Source: Burkholderiaceae bacterium (lineage in GTDB: Bacteria > Pseudomonadota > Gammaproteobacteria > Burkholderiales > Burkholderiaceae_C). From it: DNA of 64,000 bases. Below the pieces are notes generated by a model, which saw only the letters and a list, made by a program, of their open reading frames with translations, made no database searches and was not told where the DNA came from. Position numbers and translations under genes: made by a program. Positions 42,338-51,523 of the stretch are shown piece by piece; position 1 is the first letter of the stretch; each line of letters starts with the position of its first letter. The stretch lies in NCBI GenBank assembly GCA_024235895.1, contig JACKLM010000005.1, positions 62,001 to 126,000 on the forward strand. Direction: 5' to 3'.

Positions 42338-44253
42338 GCGGCCGCCTCCTCGGCGCTGCTGGGGCGCGCCGCGTCCGCCGCCGGCAGCGTCAGCGACACG
42401 CAGGTGCCGGCGCCGGGCACCGAGTCGACCGCGACCTGCGCACCGATGCGCGCGGCGCGCTCGCGCATGATGCGCAAGCCCACGTGCGTCTCGTCGGGCG
42501 CGCGCGCGGCGTCGAATCCGCGGCCGTCGTCGCGTACCTCGAAGCGCCAGTCGCGCCCGCGCCGGACCTCGACCCAGACCCCGCGCGCGCGGGCGTGCTT
42601 GCGCACGTTGGACAGCGCCTCCTGCAGCACGTGCAGCACCTGCACCTGCACGTCGGGCGGCAGCGGCAGGCCCTCGCCGTCGACGCTCAGCTGCGCCGGC
42701 AGCCCGGTCTGGTGTTCGAACTTCTGCAGCGTCGCGCGCAGCGCGGGGACGATGTCCTCGCCGCTCGTGCGGGTGCGGAAGTGCAGCAGCAGCTCGCGCA
42801 CGTCGGTCGTGCTCTCGCGCACGCCGGCGTCGAGCTCGTCGAGCGTTCGCGCCACCGCCAGCTCGTCGCCGCGGCGCAGCGCGTCGCGCAGGATCTGCAC
42901 CTGGATCTTCAGGAACGCGAGCGACTGCGCGATCGAGTCGTGCAGCTCGCGCGCCAGCAGCCCGCGCTCCTCGGCCACCGCGGCCTCGCGCTCGAGCGCG
43001 CCGGCGCGCAGCCCCTCCATCGCGCTGGCCAGGTGCGAGGCCAGCGCATCGAGCAGGCTGCGCTCGTCGTCGCTGAGCGCGACCTCGCCGCGGTACAGCA
43101 GGTCGATCTCGCCGAGCACGCGCTGCTTGAGCCGCACCGGCACCGCCACCAGGTGCTCGAAGCCGGCCTCGGCGCAGGCGGCGGCGGCGCGCGGCGGCGC
43201 GCTGGCGTGGATCGGGATCACGCGCGCGCCGGCCTCGCCCGCATCGCCCGCCGCGTCGGCGGCGCGGGCGCAGGCGCAGTCGCCCGGGCGCACGCAGGAT
43301 TCGGCCTCGGCGATCGCGCGCGGCAGGCAGTCGCCGGCGAGCAGGTGGTAGCGCTGGTTGGCCTCGTCCGACCAGCGCAGCGCGGCGGCGTCGGCGCGCG
43401 CGATGCGCCGCATCTGGCGCACGAAGCCGCGCGCGATCGCCTCCAGGCTGTCGGTGCGGGCGAGGAAGGCGCTGGCCTCGTACAGCGCGGCGAGCCGCTC
43501 GTGCTGCAGCTCCAGGCGCGCGGTCTTCTCGCGCACCCTGGCCTCCAGGTTGCCGTACAGTCCCTGCAGCGTCTCGGCCATGCGGTTGAAGCCCTGGGCG
43601 AGCTGGCCGAATTCGTCGCGCGTGCGCGCCTCGACGCGCGTGGCGAGGTCGCCGGCCTGAACCCGCGCCAGCCCCGCGTGCAGCCGCTGCAGCGGGCCCA
43701 GCACGAAGAGGTGGGAGGTGTACAGCATCGCCACCGCGCCCGCCAGCGCGAGCGCCAGCAGCACCAGCTGCACCGCGTGCAGCAGCGCGGTCCAGCGCGC
43801 CAGCGCGTGCTCGATCGCCTCGACGAAGGCGTCGACGCGGCCGACGAAGGCCTCGGCCTGGCGCGCCTGCGTCGCGGCGGGCGGCGGATCCGTGCCGCCC
43901 CACTGCATCGCCAGCGCTTGCCAGTCGCGCTGGACGGTCTCGAATCGCGCGCGCGCCTCGTCGTTCCACGGCACGACCAGCGGCCGCGCCGGGTCGCCGT
44001 CGCGCAGCAGCGCGAGCCCGGCCTGCAGCCGCGCGATCTGCGCCGCGCGCGCGTCGCCGCCGTCGCCGACAGGCGCCGTGGCGGCGAGCTGCCAGGTCAG
44101 CATGCGCAGCCGCCCGGCCTCGTTGACCGCGGCCGCGCCGCCCTCGAGCTGCCAGCTCACCCACAGCGTCAGTCCGATCGACCCCAACGCCAGCGCGAGC
44201 ACGGCGCTGCCGATGAGGGCGAGCTTGCGGGCCAGCGACCGGACGGGCGTCAT
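42334..44253 (-). CDS. narX: Nitrate/nitrite sensor histidine kinase NarX
   Basis: A 639-aa sensor. TM1 is at about 10-32. A periplasmic helical sensor begins with the P-box GGAAAVNEAGRLRMLTWQL (nitrate binding). TM2 and a HAMP domain follow (FVLGPLQRLHAGLARVQAGDLATRVE). The central module contains CVRPGDCACARA cysteines, then the kinase core LARELHDSIAQSLAFLKIQ with the phospho-His, and a HATPase domain ending DSVPGAGTCVSLTLP. It phosphorylates NarL. ATG 44253 was taken as start; the gene is monocistronic with narL. Confidence 0.93.
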   Translation of the reverse strand: MTPVRSLARKLALIGSAVLALALGSIGLTLWVSWQLEGGAAAVNEAGRLRMLTWQLAATAPVGDGGDARAAQIARLQAGLALLRDGDPARPLVVPWNDEARARFETVQRDWQALAMQWGGTDPPPAATQARQAEAFVGRVDAFVEAIEHALARWTALLHAVQLVLLALALAGAVAMLYTSHLFVLGPLQRLHAGLARVQAGDLATRVEARTRDEFGQLAQGFNRMAETLQGLYGNLEARVREKTARLELQHERLAALYEASAFLARTDSLEAIARGFVRQMRRIARADAAALRWSDEANQRYHLLAGDCLPRAIAEAESCVRPGDCACARAADAAGDAGEAGARVIPIHASAPPRAAAACAEAGFEHLVAVPVRLKQRVLGEIDLLYRGEVALSDDERSLLDALASHLASAMEGLRAGALEREAAVAEERGLLARELHDSIAQSLAFLKIQVQILRDALRRGDELAVARTLDELDAGVRESTTDVRELLLHFRTRTSGEDIVPALRATLQKFEHQTGLPAQLSVDGEGLPLPPDVQVQVLHVLQEALSNVRKHARARGVWVEVRRGRDWRFEVRDDGRGFDAARAPDETHVGLRIMRERAARIGAQVAVDSVPGAGTCVSLTLPAADAARPSSAEEAAA

Positions 44254-44487
44254 GCGCGTGACTGTAAGCGCGTGGCGGCGACTTGGCCCGTTTGCCCACA
44301 CCCGTCTGCAACCTCCCGACCGGCGTGGATGCAGGCCGCGCGCGGCACCGCCGCCGCCAGCGCACGCACGGCATGGACCCGGGTCGCGAGGGCGGCCAGC
44401 CTCGGCGTGTCCGGGGTCCTGCGCGCGGCTGCATTCCCAGCAGGCTGGCGCGCTTCGGGTTCCCGCTGTCCGAACCCGACGGCCTTC

Positions 44488-44493
44488 TAGAAT
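44488..44493 (+). promoter_or_regulatory. Probable -10 box for the gamma-carbonic anhydrase gene
   Basis: TAGAAT at 44488-44493 lies 34 nt upstream of the ATG at 44527. It is a frequent -10 form in high-GC betaproteobacteria. No clear -35 is visible, so this is a tentative call. Confidence 0.35.
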
Positions 44494-44526
44494 CTGCGCC
44501 CACTTCCCTCTCGAACGGATTGCGCC

Positions 44527-45048
44527 ATGGCGATCTACCGCCTGGGCGAAGACCGCCCGCAACTCGCCGCCGATGCCTGGGCCGCCGACAGCGCGCAGCT
44601 GATCGGCCGCGTGCGGCTGGGCGCGGCGGCCAGCGTCTGGTACGGCGCGGTGCTGCGCGGCGACAACGAGTGGATCGAGGTCGGCGAGCGCAGCAACGTG
44701 CAGGATCACGCGGTGCTGCACACCGACATGGGTTTCCCGCTGCGGCTGGGCCGCCAGGTCACGGTCGGGCATCGCGCGATGCTGCACGGCTGCACGGTCG
44801 GCGACGGGTCGCTGATCGGCATCGGCAGCGTCGTGCTCAACGGCGCGGTGATCGGGCGCAGCAGCCTGGTCGGCGCGAACGCGCTCGTCACCGAGGGCAA
44901 GACCTTCCCCGACGGCGCGCTGATCCTCGGCAGCCCGGCGCGCGTCGTGCGCATGCTGAGCGACGAGCAGATCGAGGGCCTGCGCCGCAGCGCCGAGCTC
45001 TACATCGCACAGGCCGCGCGCCACCGCGCGATCGAGCGCATCGCGTGA
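44527..45048 (+). CDS. Gamma-carbonic anhydrase family protein (YrdA-like)
   Basis: A 173-aa left-handed beta-helix hexapeptide protein. Three metal-ligand histidines are seen: NVQDHAVLHTD and VTVGHRAMLHGCTVGDGSLIG. The N-terminal YRLGEDRPQLAADAWAADSAQLIGRVRLG is typical of YrdA/PaaY. Activity as carbonic anhydrase or as thioesterase (PaaY) cannot be told from sequence. It lies 17 nt before hslO on the same strand. Confidence 0.88.
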   Translation: MAIYRLGEDRPQLAADAWAADSAQLIGRVRLGAAASVWYGAVLRGDNEWIEVGERSNVQDHAVLHTDMGFPLRLGRQVTVGHRAMLHGCTVGDGSLIGIGSVVLNGAVIGRSSLVGANALVTEGKTFPDGALILGSPARVVRMLSDEQIEGLRRSAELYIAQAARHRAIERIA

Positions 45049-45065
45049 TCGGGCCGCGGCGCGCG

Positions 45066-46022
45066 ATGTCCGAGCTCCACAAGTTTCTGTTCGACGGCAT
45101 GCCGGTGCGCGGCATGCTGGTGCGGCTCGACGACGACTGGCAGCAGGTGCTCGCGCGCCGCGCCGAGGCCGACGCCTGGCCGCCCGAGGTCGCGGCGCTG
45201 GTCGGGCAGATGTGCGCCGCGGGCGTGCTGATGCAGTCCAACATCAAGTTCGACGGCGCGCTGGTGCTGCAGATCGCCGGCGACGGGCCGGTCAAGCTGG
45301 CGGTGGCCGAGGTGCAGCCGAACCTGCGATTCCGTGCCACCGCCAAGGTCGTCGGCGCGGTGCCGCCCGGTGCACCGCTGCAGGCGATGGTCGACGCGCA
45401 CGGCCAGGGCCGCTGTGCGATCACGCTCGACCCGCACGCGCGGCTGCCCGGCCAGCAGCCTTACCAGGGCGTGGTCGCGCTGCACGACGAGAGGGGCGAG
45501 CCGCTGCACGATCTCGCCGCGGTGCTCGCGCACTACATGCGCCAGTCCGAGCAGCTCGACACCCGGCTCGTGCTGGCGGCCGACGACCGCATCGCCGCCG
45601 GGCTGCTGATCCAGCGCCTGCCGGCGCAGGGCGGGACCGGGCATAAGGCGCGACGCCACGAGGACGAGGTCGGTGCGGGCGAGGACTTCAACCGCATCGC
45701 CCACCTGGCGGCGACGCTGAGCGCCGACGAGCTGCTGACGCTGGACGCCGACACCGTGCTGCGCCGCCTGTTCTGGCAGGAGCGGCTGCAGCGCTTCGAG
45801 CCGCGCGTGCCGGCGTTCGCGTGTCGCTGCTCGCGCGATCGGGTGCGCGCGATGCTGGTCGGGCTCGGGCGCGACGAGAGCGAGTCGATCCTCGCCGAGC
45901 GCGGCGAGGTCGAGGTGCGCTGCGACTTCTGCGGCCGGCCCTACCGCTTCGACGCGGTCGATGTCGGATCGATGTTCACCCCGGCCGGGCAGCAGGCGCC
46001 GGGGTCGGCGAGCGCGCATTGA
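45066..46022 (+). CDS. hslO: Redox-regulated chaperone Hsp33
   Basis: A 318-aa Hsp33. The substrate-binding core includes GALVLQIAGDGPVKLAVAEVQPNLRFRATAKV. The C-terminal zinc redox switch is formed by FACRCSRDRV and RCDFCGRPYRF (CxC...CxxC). Under oxidation zinc is lost and the chaperone holdase is activated in the cytoplasm. ATG 45066 is the homology-supported start. It follows the gamma-carbonic anhydrase gene closely. Confidence 0.95.
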   Translation: MSELHKFLFDGMPVRGMLVRLDDDWQQVLARRAEADAWPPEVAALVGQMCAAGVLMQSNIKFDGALVLQIAGDGPVKLAVAEVQPNLRFRATAKVVGAVPPGAPLQAMVDAHGQGRCAITLDPHARLPGQQPYQGVVALHDERGEPLHDLAAVLAHYMRQSEQLDTRLVLAADDRIAAGLLIQRLPAQGGTGHKARRHEDEVGAGEDFNRIAHLAATLSADELLTLDADTVLRRLFWQERLQRFEPRVPAFACRCSRDRVRAMLVGLGRDESESILAERGEVEVRCDFCGRPYRFDAVDVGSMFTPAGQQAPGSASAH

Positions 46023-46027
46023 CCTCA

Positions 46028-46130
46028 GGCCCCCACGCTCACTGCGTTCGCTGCCCCCCGAGGGGGCGCTTGCTGCGGACCGGCGAAGCCGGATCCGCGC
46101 AAGGGCTCGGCGGGGCAGGCCGCGTTCGTG
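46028..46130. repeat. Burkholderiales-type intergenic repeat
   Basis: Just after the hslO stop the sequence has CCCCCACGCTCACTGCGTTC followed by GCCCCC-CGA-GGGGGC (46053-46067). I know this unit as a dispersed intergenic repeat in Burkholderiales genomes. It is followed by a GCAAGGGCTCGGCGGGGCAG stretch also seen in such repeats. It may act as a transcription terminator for the carbonic anhydrase-hslO unit. Confidence 0.6.
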
Positions 46131-46224
46131 GGGAGGTGGCGCGCAAGGGCCATGGAGAGGGGAGGCGTTCACTGCGCGGTCTTCGGACGCCCGCTTTGCA
46201 GCGCCGGGTGCCGAGGGGAAGGTC

Positions 46225-46695
46225 TTGACCTACGCGCTGGTCAAGCTCGTCCACCTGGCGGCGGTCATCGTCTGGGTCGGCGGCATGGTGTTCGCGCATT
46301 TCTTCCTGCGCCCGGCGCTGGCGAAGCTCGAGCCGCCGCAGCGGCTGGCGCTGATGCACGAGGTGCTGCGGCGCTTCTTCGGCGCCGTGCTGGTCGCGGT
46401 GATCGCGGTGCTCGCCAGCGGTTTCTGGATGATCGGCGACATGCACCAGCGCGTCGCCGCCACCGGCGGGGCGCTGGTGATGCCCTGGTCGTGGTGGGCG
46501 ATGACGGCGCTGGGGATCGTGATGGCGGTCGTCTTCGCGCATATCCGCTTCGTGCTGTTCCCGCGCATGGGGCAGGCGCTCGCTCAGCGCAGGCTGCCCG
46601 ATGCGGCGGCGGCGCTGGCGTCGATCCGGGGCTGGGTCGTCGTCAACCTCGTGATCGGCAGCGCGATCGTCGTCGCGGTCGTCGTCGCGGTCTGA
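46225..46695 (+). CDS. CopD-like integral membrane protein
   Basis: A 156-aa protein with four membrane segments. YALVKLVHLAAVIVWVGGMVFAHFFLRPAL is typical of the CopD/DUF-type family with HxxxxxxWxGG. LRRFFGAVLVAVIAVLASGFWM is the second segment. Histidines in TM1 and at the helix ends suggest heme or metal contact, but no function is established. TTG 46225 preceded by GAGGGGAAGG is the best start. Confidence 0.65.
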   Translation: MTYALVKLVHLAAVIVWVGGMVFAHFFLRPALAKLEPPQRLALMHEVLRRFFGAVLVAVIAVLASGFWMIGDMHQRVAATGGALVMPWSWWAMTALGIVMAVVFAHIRFVLFPRMGQALAQRRLPDAAAALASIRGWVVVNLVIGSAIVVAVVVAV

Positions 46696-46796
46696 CGCGC
46701 GGCGCCGGGGCGTCCTGGTCTTGCCGCCGAGCGTGGACGCGCGGCGGTGGTGCGCCCACAATGACGGCATCTGTTTCGACCGGGAGACCTGCCGCC

Positions 46797-47990
46797 ATGG
46801 GCCTCGACGCGACGCTGGACCGCGGTGCGCCCTCGGTGCCGCCCGCTTTCCGCGACCGCAAGCGCTGGGGCTGGCTGCTGTCGGTCGTCGGGCCGGCGCT
46901 GGCGCTGGCCGGCCCGCTCGCGCACACGCTGGGCGCGACGAGCCAGGCCTGGTTCCATCTGCCGCTGGTGGTCTTCTACTTCGGCATCCCGCTGGCCGAC
47001 GCGCTGCTCGGCGAGGACCGCACGAATCCGGCCGACTCGGCGGTCCCCGCGCTCGAGGCCGACCCCTACTACCGCGCGATCCTGTTCGCGACGCTGCCGG
47101 TGCTGTGGGTCTCGGTGCTGTTCAACGTCGGCTTTCTCGCCACGCACGAGCTGCCGTGGCCGGCGTGGATCGCCACCGTGATGGCCACCGGGGCGGTGCT
47201 CGGCTTCGGGCTCAACCTGAGCCACGAGCTGGGGCACAAGCGGGATTACTTCGCGCGCAAGCTGGCGTTGTTCAACACCGCGCTCGGTGCATACGGGCAC
47301 TTCTCGATCGAGCACAACCGCGGCCATCACCGCCATGTCGCCACACCCGAGGATCCGGCCTCGGCGAAGATGGGCGAGAGCATCTGGCGTTTCGTGCGGC
47401 GCGAGATACCGGGCGCCTTCGTGCGCGCGTGGCGGCTGGAGTCCGACCGGCTGCGCCGCGCCGGCCACGGCCCATGGCACCCGGGCAATGAGATCCTGCA
47501 GGCCGGCGCGACGACGCTGCTGGTCTGGGGGGCGATGGCCGCGGCCTTCGGGCCGCAGGTGCTCGGCGTGCTGCTACCGGTTGCGTTCTGGGGCGCGTTC
47601 CAGCTCACCTCGGCCAATTACGTCGAGCACTACGGGCTGCTGCGCCGCCGCCTGCCCGACGGCCGCTTCGAGCCCTGCGCGCCGCATCACTCCTGGAACA
47701 GCAACCACGTCGCGTCCAACCTGGTCGTCTTCCACCTGCAGCGTCACGCGGACCACCACGCGCACCCGGGGCGCAGCTACCAGTCGCTGCGCGACTTCCC
47801 CGACCTGCCGCGGCTGCCGTCGGGCTACTTCGCGATGTTCCTGCTCGCCTACCTGCCGCCGCTGTGGTTCCGCGTGATGGACCCGCGCGTCGTCGCCGCG
47901 GTGCGCGGGCGCGTCGAGTGCATCAACTTCCTGCCCTCGAAGCGGCAGGCGTTGATGCGGCGCTACGGGATGGCGCGGGCTGTGGCCTGA
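46797..47990 (+). CDS. AlkB-type alkane 1-monooxygenase / membrane-bound fatty acid hydroxylase
   Basis: A 397-aa diiron membrane hydroxylase. The histidine boxes are HELGHK (about 142), EHNRGHHRH (about 172), NYVEHYG (about 273) and LQRHADHHAHPGR (about 312). The NYVEHYGL box is a hallmark of AlkB. Several membrane segments precede the boxes. It would hydroxylate medium-chain alkanes at the expense of rubredoxin; no rubredoxin gene is adjacent. ATG 46797 is chosen; an upstream in-frame ATG at 46761 is possible. Confidence 0.88.
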   Translation: MGLDATLDRGAPSVPPAFRDRKRWGWLLSVVGPALALAGPLAHTLGATSQAWFHLPLVVFYFGIPLADALLGEDRTNPADSAVPALEADPYYRAILFATLPVLWVSVLFNVGFLATHELPWPAWIATVMATGAVLGFGLNLSHELGHKRDYFARKLALFNTALGAYGHFSIEHNRGHHRHVATPEDPASAKMGESIWRFVRREIPGAFVRAWRLESDRLRRAGHGPWHPGNEILQAGATTLLVWGAMAAAFGPQVLGVLLPVAFWGAFQLTSANYVEHYGLLRRRLPDGRFEPCAPHHSWNSNHVASNLVVFHLQRHADHHAHPGRSYQSLRDFPDLPRLPSGYFAMFLLAYLPPLWFRVMDPRVVAAVRGRVECINFLPSKRQALMRRYGMARAVA

Positions 47991-48199
47991 TCCGCTGGCG
48001 CGAATGCTCGCGAGGCTGTCGCGTTTCACGGCCGTCTGCGCGCCAAAGGGGCCGAGCGAGACGCGCGGACTCGGGTCCGATCGAGGGCGATCGCGATTCC
48101 TGCCCGCCGATCGAGCAACCTCTTGGCAACCTGCCGCTGCGCAGCGACGAGCTTGCGCTGGTTCAGCGTGGGGGACAGCGGCTGCGCGGACCCTGCGTG

Positions 48200-49360
48200 T
48201 CAGGGTTCGAGCAGCCCGAAGACCTGCTCGGCGAGTACGCGCGGCAGCCCGGCGCGCTGCGTGGCCACCCCGGCGATGGCCCAGGTCGGGTCTGCCGTGT
48301 CTCGCTGCGGCGCGTCCGGCGCCGGCTTGCCGGCCGGCGTCAGCAGCACGACGACGCGCGGCGCGTGCCCGGCCGTTGCGCGGTGCACCACCACCGCCGT
48401 CTCCCCGTTGCGCAGCTTCACGAACTCGCCCGGCGGATACACGCCCACCGCCTTGATCAGCGCGGCGGCCACCGGCCCGCCGGCCTCGTCCTGGAACAGC
48501 TGGCGCGCGGCCAGCTGGGGCAGCAGCGGCTCGCGCAGCAGCCGCGGGCTGACCTTGGCGGCAAAGACATCGGCCGCCCGCAGCACATGCGCCATCTCCC
48601 CGACCGTCGCCAGACCGCGCGGGTAACCGCTGCCGCCGGCGCGCTCGTGGTGGTCCTCCACCGCCGCCAGCCACTCGGGGTCGGTCACGCCGCTGGCGCG
48701 CAGCAGCTCGGCCGAACGGTGGGGGTGCGCGCGGATTGCGTCGATCTGGCGCTTGGAGGGCGCGTCGGTCTGTTCGGCCATCTGCGATTGCAGCTCGACG
48801 ATCGAGGCGTTCATCGTCAACGCGGCCAATGCGAGCGAGCGCTGGCGTGGCGCCGGCCACCCCAGCACGCGGGCGCAGCCTACGGCGACGGTCGCCGTGT
48901 GCAGCGCGTGTGTCAGCGCGTACAGCGCGAAGCGGCGGTCGTCCTGGCGAATCGCCAGGAACAGCGCCGCGTCGGGGTGCTTGTCGACGAGCTGCAACTG
49001 GGCATCGACGAAACGCTCCAGTTCCAGGTACTGCTCCGGGTCGCGCCCGAGCGATCGCAGCTGCTTGTCGAGCGCCCAGAGCTGGCGCTCCCAGGTGTCG
49101 AACCATGTGGCGCGTCGGTGGCTCGGCACCGGGCCGCCCGAGCCCGCAGCCTCGCGAGCGCGGCGCACCGCCCTGGCCTGGTCGGTCTCGACGCTGGCGC
49201 CGCGCTCCAGCAGCGCCTGCAGCTGGTCGTTGCTGACGATGCGCTGGCCGGCTGCCAGCAGCAGCCGACCCTGCGCATCCAGGACACGAAAGGGGAGCGG
49301 CTCGCCCGGTACGAGCAGGTCGCGCACCTGTGCCAGCGGTACCCGTGCGGTGTCGGTCAC
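48200..49360 (-). CDS. Degenerate HD-GYP domain protein
   Basis: A 386-aa protein. The GYP half is conserved (AAVEDHHERAGGSGYPRGL, with HHExxxGxGYP). The canonical HD pair, expected as LLHDIGK, is replaced by LAALTMNASIVELQ. Other helices (LTHALHTATVAVGCARVLGW, IRAHPHRSAELL) match the fold. It is thus probably not a working c-di-GMP phosphodiesterase by the classical mechanism, but may bind nucleotides or partners. Start GTG 49360 overlaps a 62-aa open frame by 4 nt (GTGA). Confidence 0.75.
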   Translation of the reverse strand: MTDTARVPLAQVRDLLVPGEPLPFRVLDAQGRLLLAAGQRIVSNDQLQALLERGASVETDQARAVRRAREAAGSGGPVPSHRRATWFDTWERQLWALDKQLRSLGRDPEQYLELERFVDAQLQLVDKHPDAALFLAIRQDDRRFALYALTHALHTATVAVGCARVLGWPAPRQRSLALAALTMNASIVELQSQMAEQTDAPSKRQIDAIRAHPHRSAELLRASGVTDPEWLAAVEDHHERAGGSGYPRGLATVGEMAHVLRAADVFAAKVSPRLLREPLLPQLAARQLFQDEAGGPVAAALIKAVGVYPPGEFVKLRNGETAVVVHRATAGHAPRVVVLLTPAGKPAPDAPQRDTADPTWAIAGVATQRAGLPRVLAEQVFGLLEP

Positions 49361-49545
49361 CGCAGCCCCTTCGCACGTTGTCGCAGCGCGCTCATCGCCG
49401 CCTGCATCGCCACCGCGATTCCGTCGCTCGCGTGTGGCAGGCTGAGGTTGCTCCAGACTTGGTTCACGCCGGCGTCGAGCACCGGTGCCTGTGCGTCGCC
49501 GACGAACCGTGCTTGCTTCACCGCCGCCGCGATGATGGCATTCAT
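49357..49545 (-). CDS. Small hypothetical protein coupled to the HD-GYP gene
   Basis: A 62-aa open frame (begins MNAIIAAAVKQARFV, ends RQRAKGLR) whose stop overlaps the GTG start of the HD-GYP protein. No signal peptide, Cys or membrane helix is evident. There is no clear RBS before ATG 49545. The overlap pattern, used by real gene pairs throughout this window, is the main support. I do not recognise it. Confidence 0.4.
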   Translation of the reverse strand: MNAIIAAAVKQARFVGDAQAPVLDAGVNQVWSNLSLPHASDGIAVAMQAAMSALRQRAKGLR

Positions 49546-49833
49546 GCGCGCGCGACCGCATGAGCGCGGCGCGGGTCAGCGACGCTCTGGCACTTGGTGC
49601 GGTTGCCGAGGCCGGGCATGTGCCGTGTCGATCGGTTCACGGCAACACTCTAACCCCATTGGCCCGGGCGGCGAGCGCTGCGCCGATCCGGGCGCGCCGG
49701 ATTTCGACGTCCCCGCCGACCTTGGCCGTCAGCACGGCCGTCCTCGCACGCGCACGGCGCGAGCCGGCGCGGATCATGCGCCGCGGCGAGCGCCACCTCT
49801 GGGTCGCGAACTCCGCGAGTGCGCGGCATCGCC

Positions 49834-51390
49834 TCAGCGAGGCGGAGGCCTCCGCACCGGGAGACCACGCGCGTCACGCGACGCGCCGCCCGGCAGCGTC
49901 GACGGCGGCGGTGGGGTCGGCCTTGCGGCAGCGACGGCGGCCGCCAGGCGCTCGATGCCGGTGCGGATCTGCTTCGCCCCGAGCGACGAGAAGCCCAGCA
50001 TCACGACCTGTTCGTGCCAGGGGCCGCCGCCGAAGTCGTGCGCCGCGCCCGATTGCAGCGTGTAGATGCCCACGCCGTGCTCGGCCGCCAGCGCCTGCAG
50101 CGCGCTGGCGCGCGGCAGCTCCGGCGGCAGGTGCCAAACCAGGTGCATACCACCCTCGGAGCCAGAGACCTGTGCCTCGCCGAAATGTTCGCGCAAGCAG
50201 TCGATCAGGCACTGGCGTCGCTCGACGTAGACCTGCCGGATGCGCCGCAGGTGGTTGGCGTACGCCCCGCTGGCGATGAACTCGGCCAACACCGCCTGCT
50301 CCAGCCACGGCCGGCCGTTGTCGTGCAGCGCCTTGACGGTGCGCGCCGGGCCGACGAGCTGCCTCGGCACGACCAGGTAGCCCAGCCGCAGTCCGGCGCC
50401 CAGCGCCTTGGAGAAGGTCCCGAGGTAGATCACGCAGCCGTGCGTGTCCAGCCCCATCAGCGCCGGGATCGGCGATCCGCGGTAGCGGAAGTCGCTGTCG
50501 TAGTCGTCCTCGACGATGTAGGTGCTGGTGCGCCACGCCCAGTCGAGCAGCCGCAGCCGGCGTTCGAGCGGCAGCATGAATCCCATCGGGTACTGGTGCG
50601 ACGGTGTCACGTACAGCAGCGCGGCGCCGTCGTCGGGGAGGTCGGCCACGCGCAGCCCGGAGTCGTCGACATGGACCGGCAACAGCCGCGCGCGGTAGCT
50701 CTCGTACAGGTAGGCCGCACCCTGGTAGGCTGGGTTCTCGATCGCCACCGCGTCGCCTTCGCGTAGCAGCAGGCGTGCCGACAGGTCCAGCCCTTCCTGG
50801 CAGCCGCCGACGACGACGATCTGCTCCGGATCGACCGCGATCCCGCGCGCCGGCCCCAGGTGCTCGGCAATCGCGCGCCGCAGCGCCGGCAGCCCGGCCG
50901 GGTCGCCGTAGTCGGTGAAGTGCGTGCCGGCGCCGGCCAGCACGCGGTTGAGGAGGCGCCGCCACAGGCCGAACGGGAACGAGTGCGGGTCGGGCCGGCC
51001 GAGCCAGAAGTCCAAGGGTAGCCGTCGAGCCCCGGCCACCGCGTGGGCCCGACCCCGGAAAGGGATCGGCCGGCGCGCGGGCAGCGCATCGCCGGCCGCC
51101 GTCGCCGGCGGCACCGCGCGCATCGCCGTCAGGCAGGATTCGGGCAGCTCGTTGCTGACGAAGGTCCCGAGTGCCTCGCGCGACTGCAGGTAGCCCTCGG
51201 CCGTCAGCCGCTGGTAGGCGAGCATCACGGTATTGCGCGACACGCCGAGCTGCTGGGCCAGCGCACGGCTCGGCGGCAGCGGGGCGCCGGGGCGCAGCCG
51301 TCCGCCCAGGATCAATGTACGCACCTGCGCATGCAGCTGCGACTGCAGCGATTGCCGATTGTCGGGGTCGAGCGAGATCGGGATTTCCAT
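49834..51390 (-). CDS. MocR-type transcriptional regulator (GntR wHTH + aminotransferase domain)
   Basis: A 518-aa MocR/PdxR-family regulator. An N-terminal GntR winged helix spans ~12-77 (LRPGAPLPPSRALAQQLGVSRNTVMLAYQRLTAEGYL). A fold-type I aminotransferase domain follows, with the Asp/Tyr contact IVEDDYDSDFRYRG and PLP-lysine in GTFSKALGAGLRLGY. No obvious pdxST or aminotransferase target is adjacent. It ends 288 nt before the small gene at 49545. Confidence 0.9.
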   Translation of the reverse strand: MEIPISLDPDNRQSLQSQLHAQVRTLILGGRLRPGAPLPPSRALAQQLGVSRNTVMLAYQRLTAEGYLQSREALGTFVSNELPESCLTAMRAVPPATAAGDALPARRPIPFRGRAHAVAGARRLPLDFWLGRPDPHSFPFGLWRRLLNRVLAGAGTHFTDYGDPAGLPALRRAIAEHLGPARGIAVDPEQIVVVGGCQEGLDLSARLLLREGDAVAIENPAYQGAAYLYESYRARLLPVHVDDSGLRVADLPDDGAALLYVTPSHQYPMGFMLPLERRLRLLDWAWRTSTYIVEDDYDSDFRYRGSPIPALMGLDTHGCVIYLGTFSKALGAGLRLGYLVVPRQLVGPARTVKALHDNGRPWLEQAVLAEFIASGAYANHLRRIRQVYVERRQCLIDCLREHFGEAQVSGSEGGMHLVWHLPPELPRASALQALAAEHGVGIYTLQSGAAHDFGGGPWHEQVVMLGFSSLGAKQIRTGIERLAAAVAAARPTPPPPSTLPGGASRDARGLPVRRPPPR

Positions 51391-51523
51391 CCGCGTGTTT
51401 CCTGGCTGTACCGCGACCGCTGCGGCATCCTCGGTCAGGCGCGCCGGCCGGGCATCGTAGCGTGCGCCACCGTGGTGTCCAGTCGCGTCGAGCCGGGGAC
51501 CTGCCCGACGCGCTGCGCGCGCG

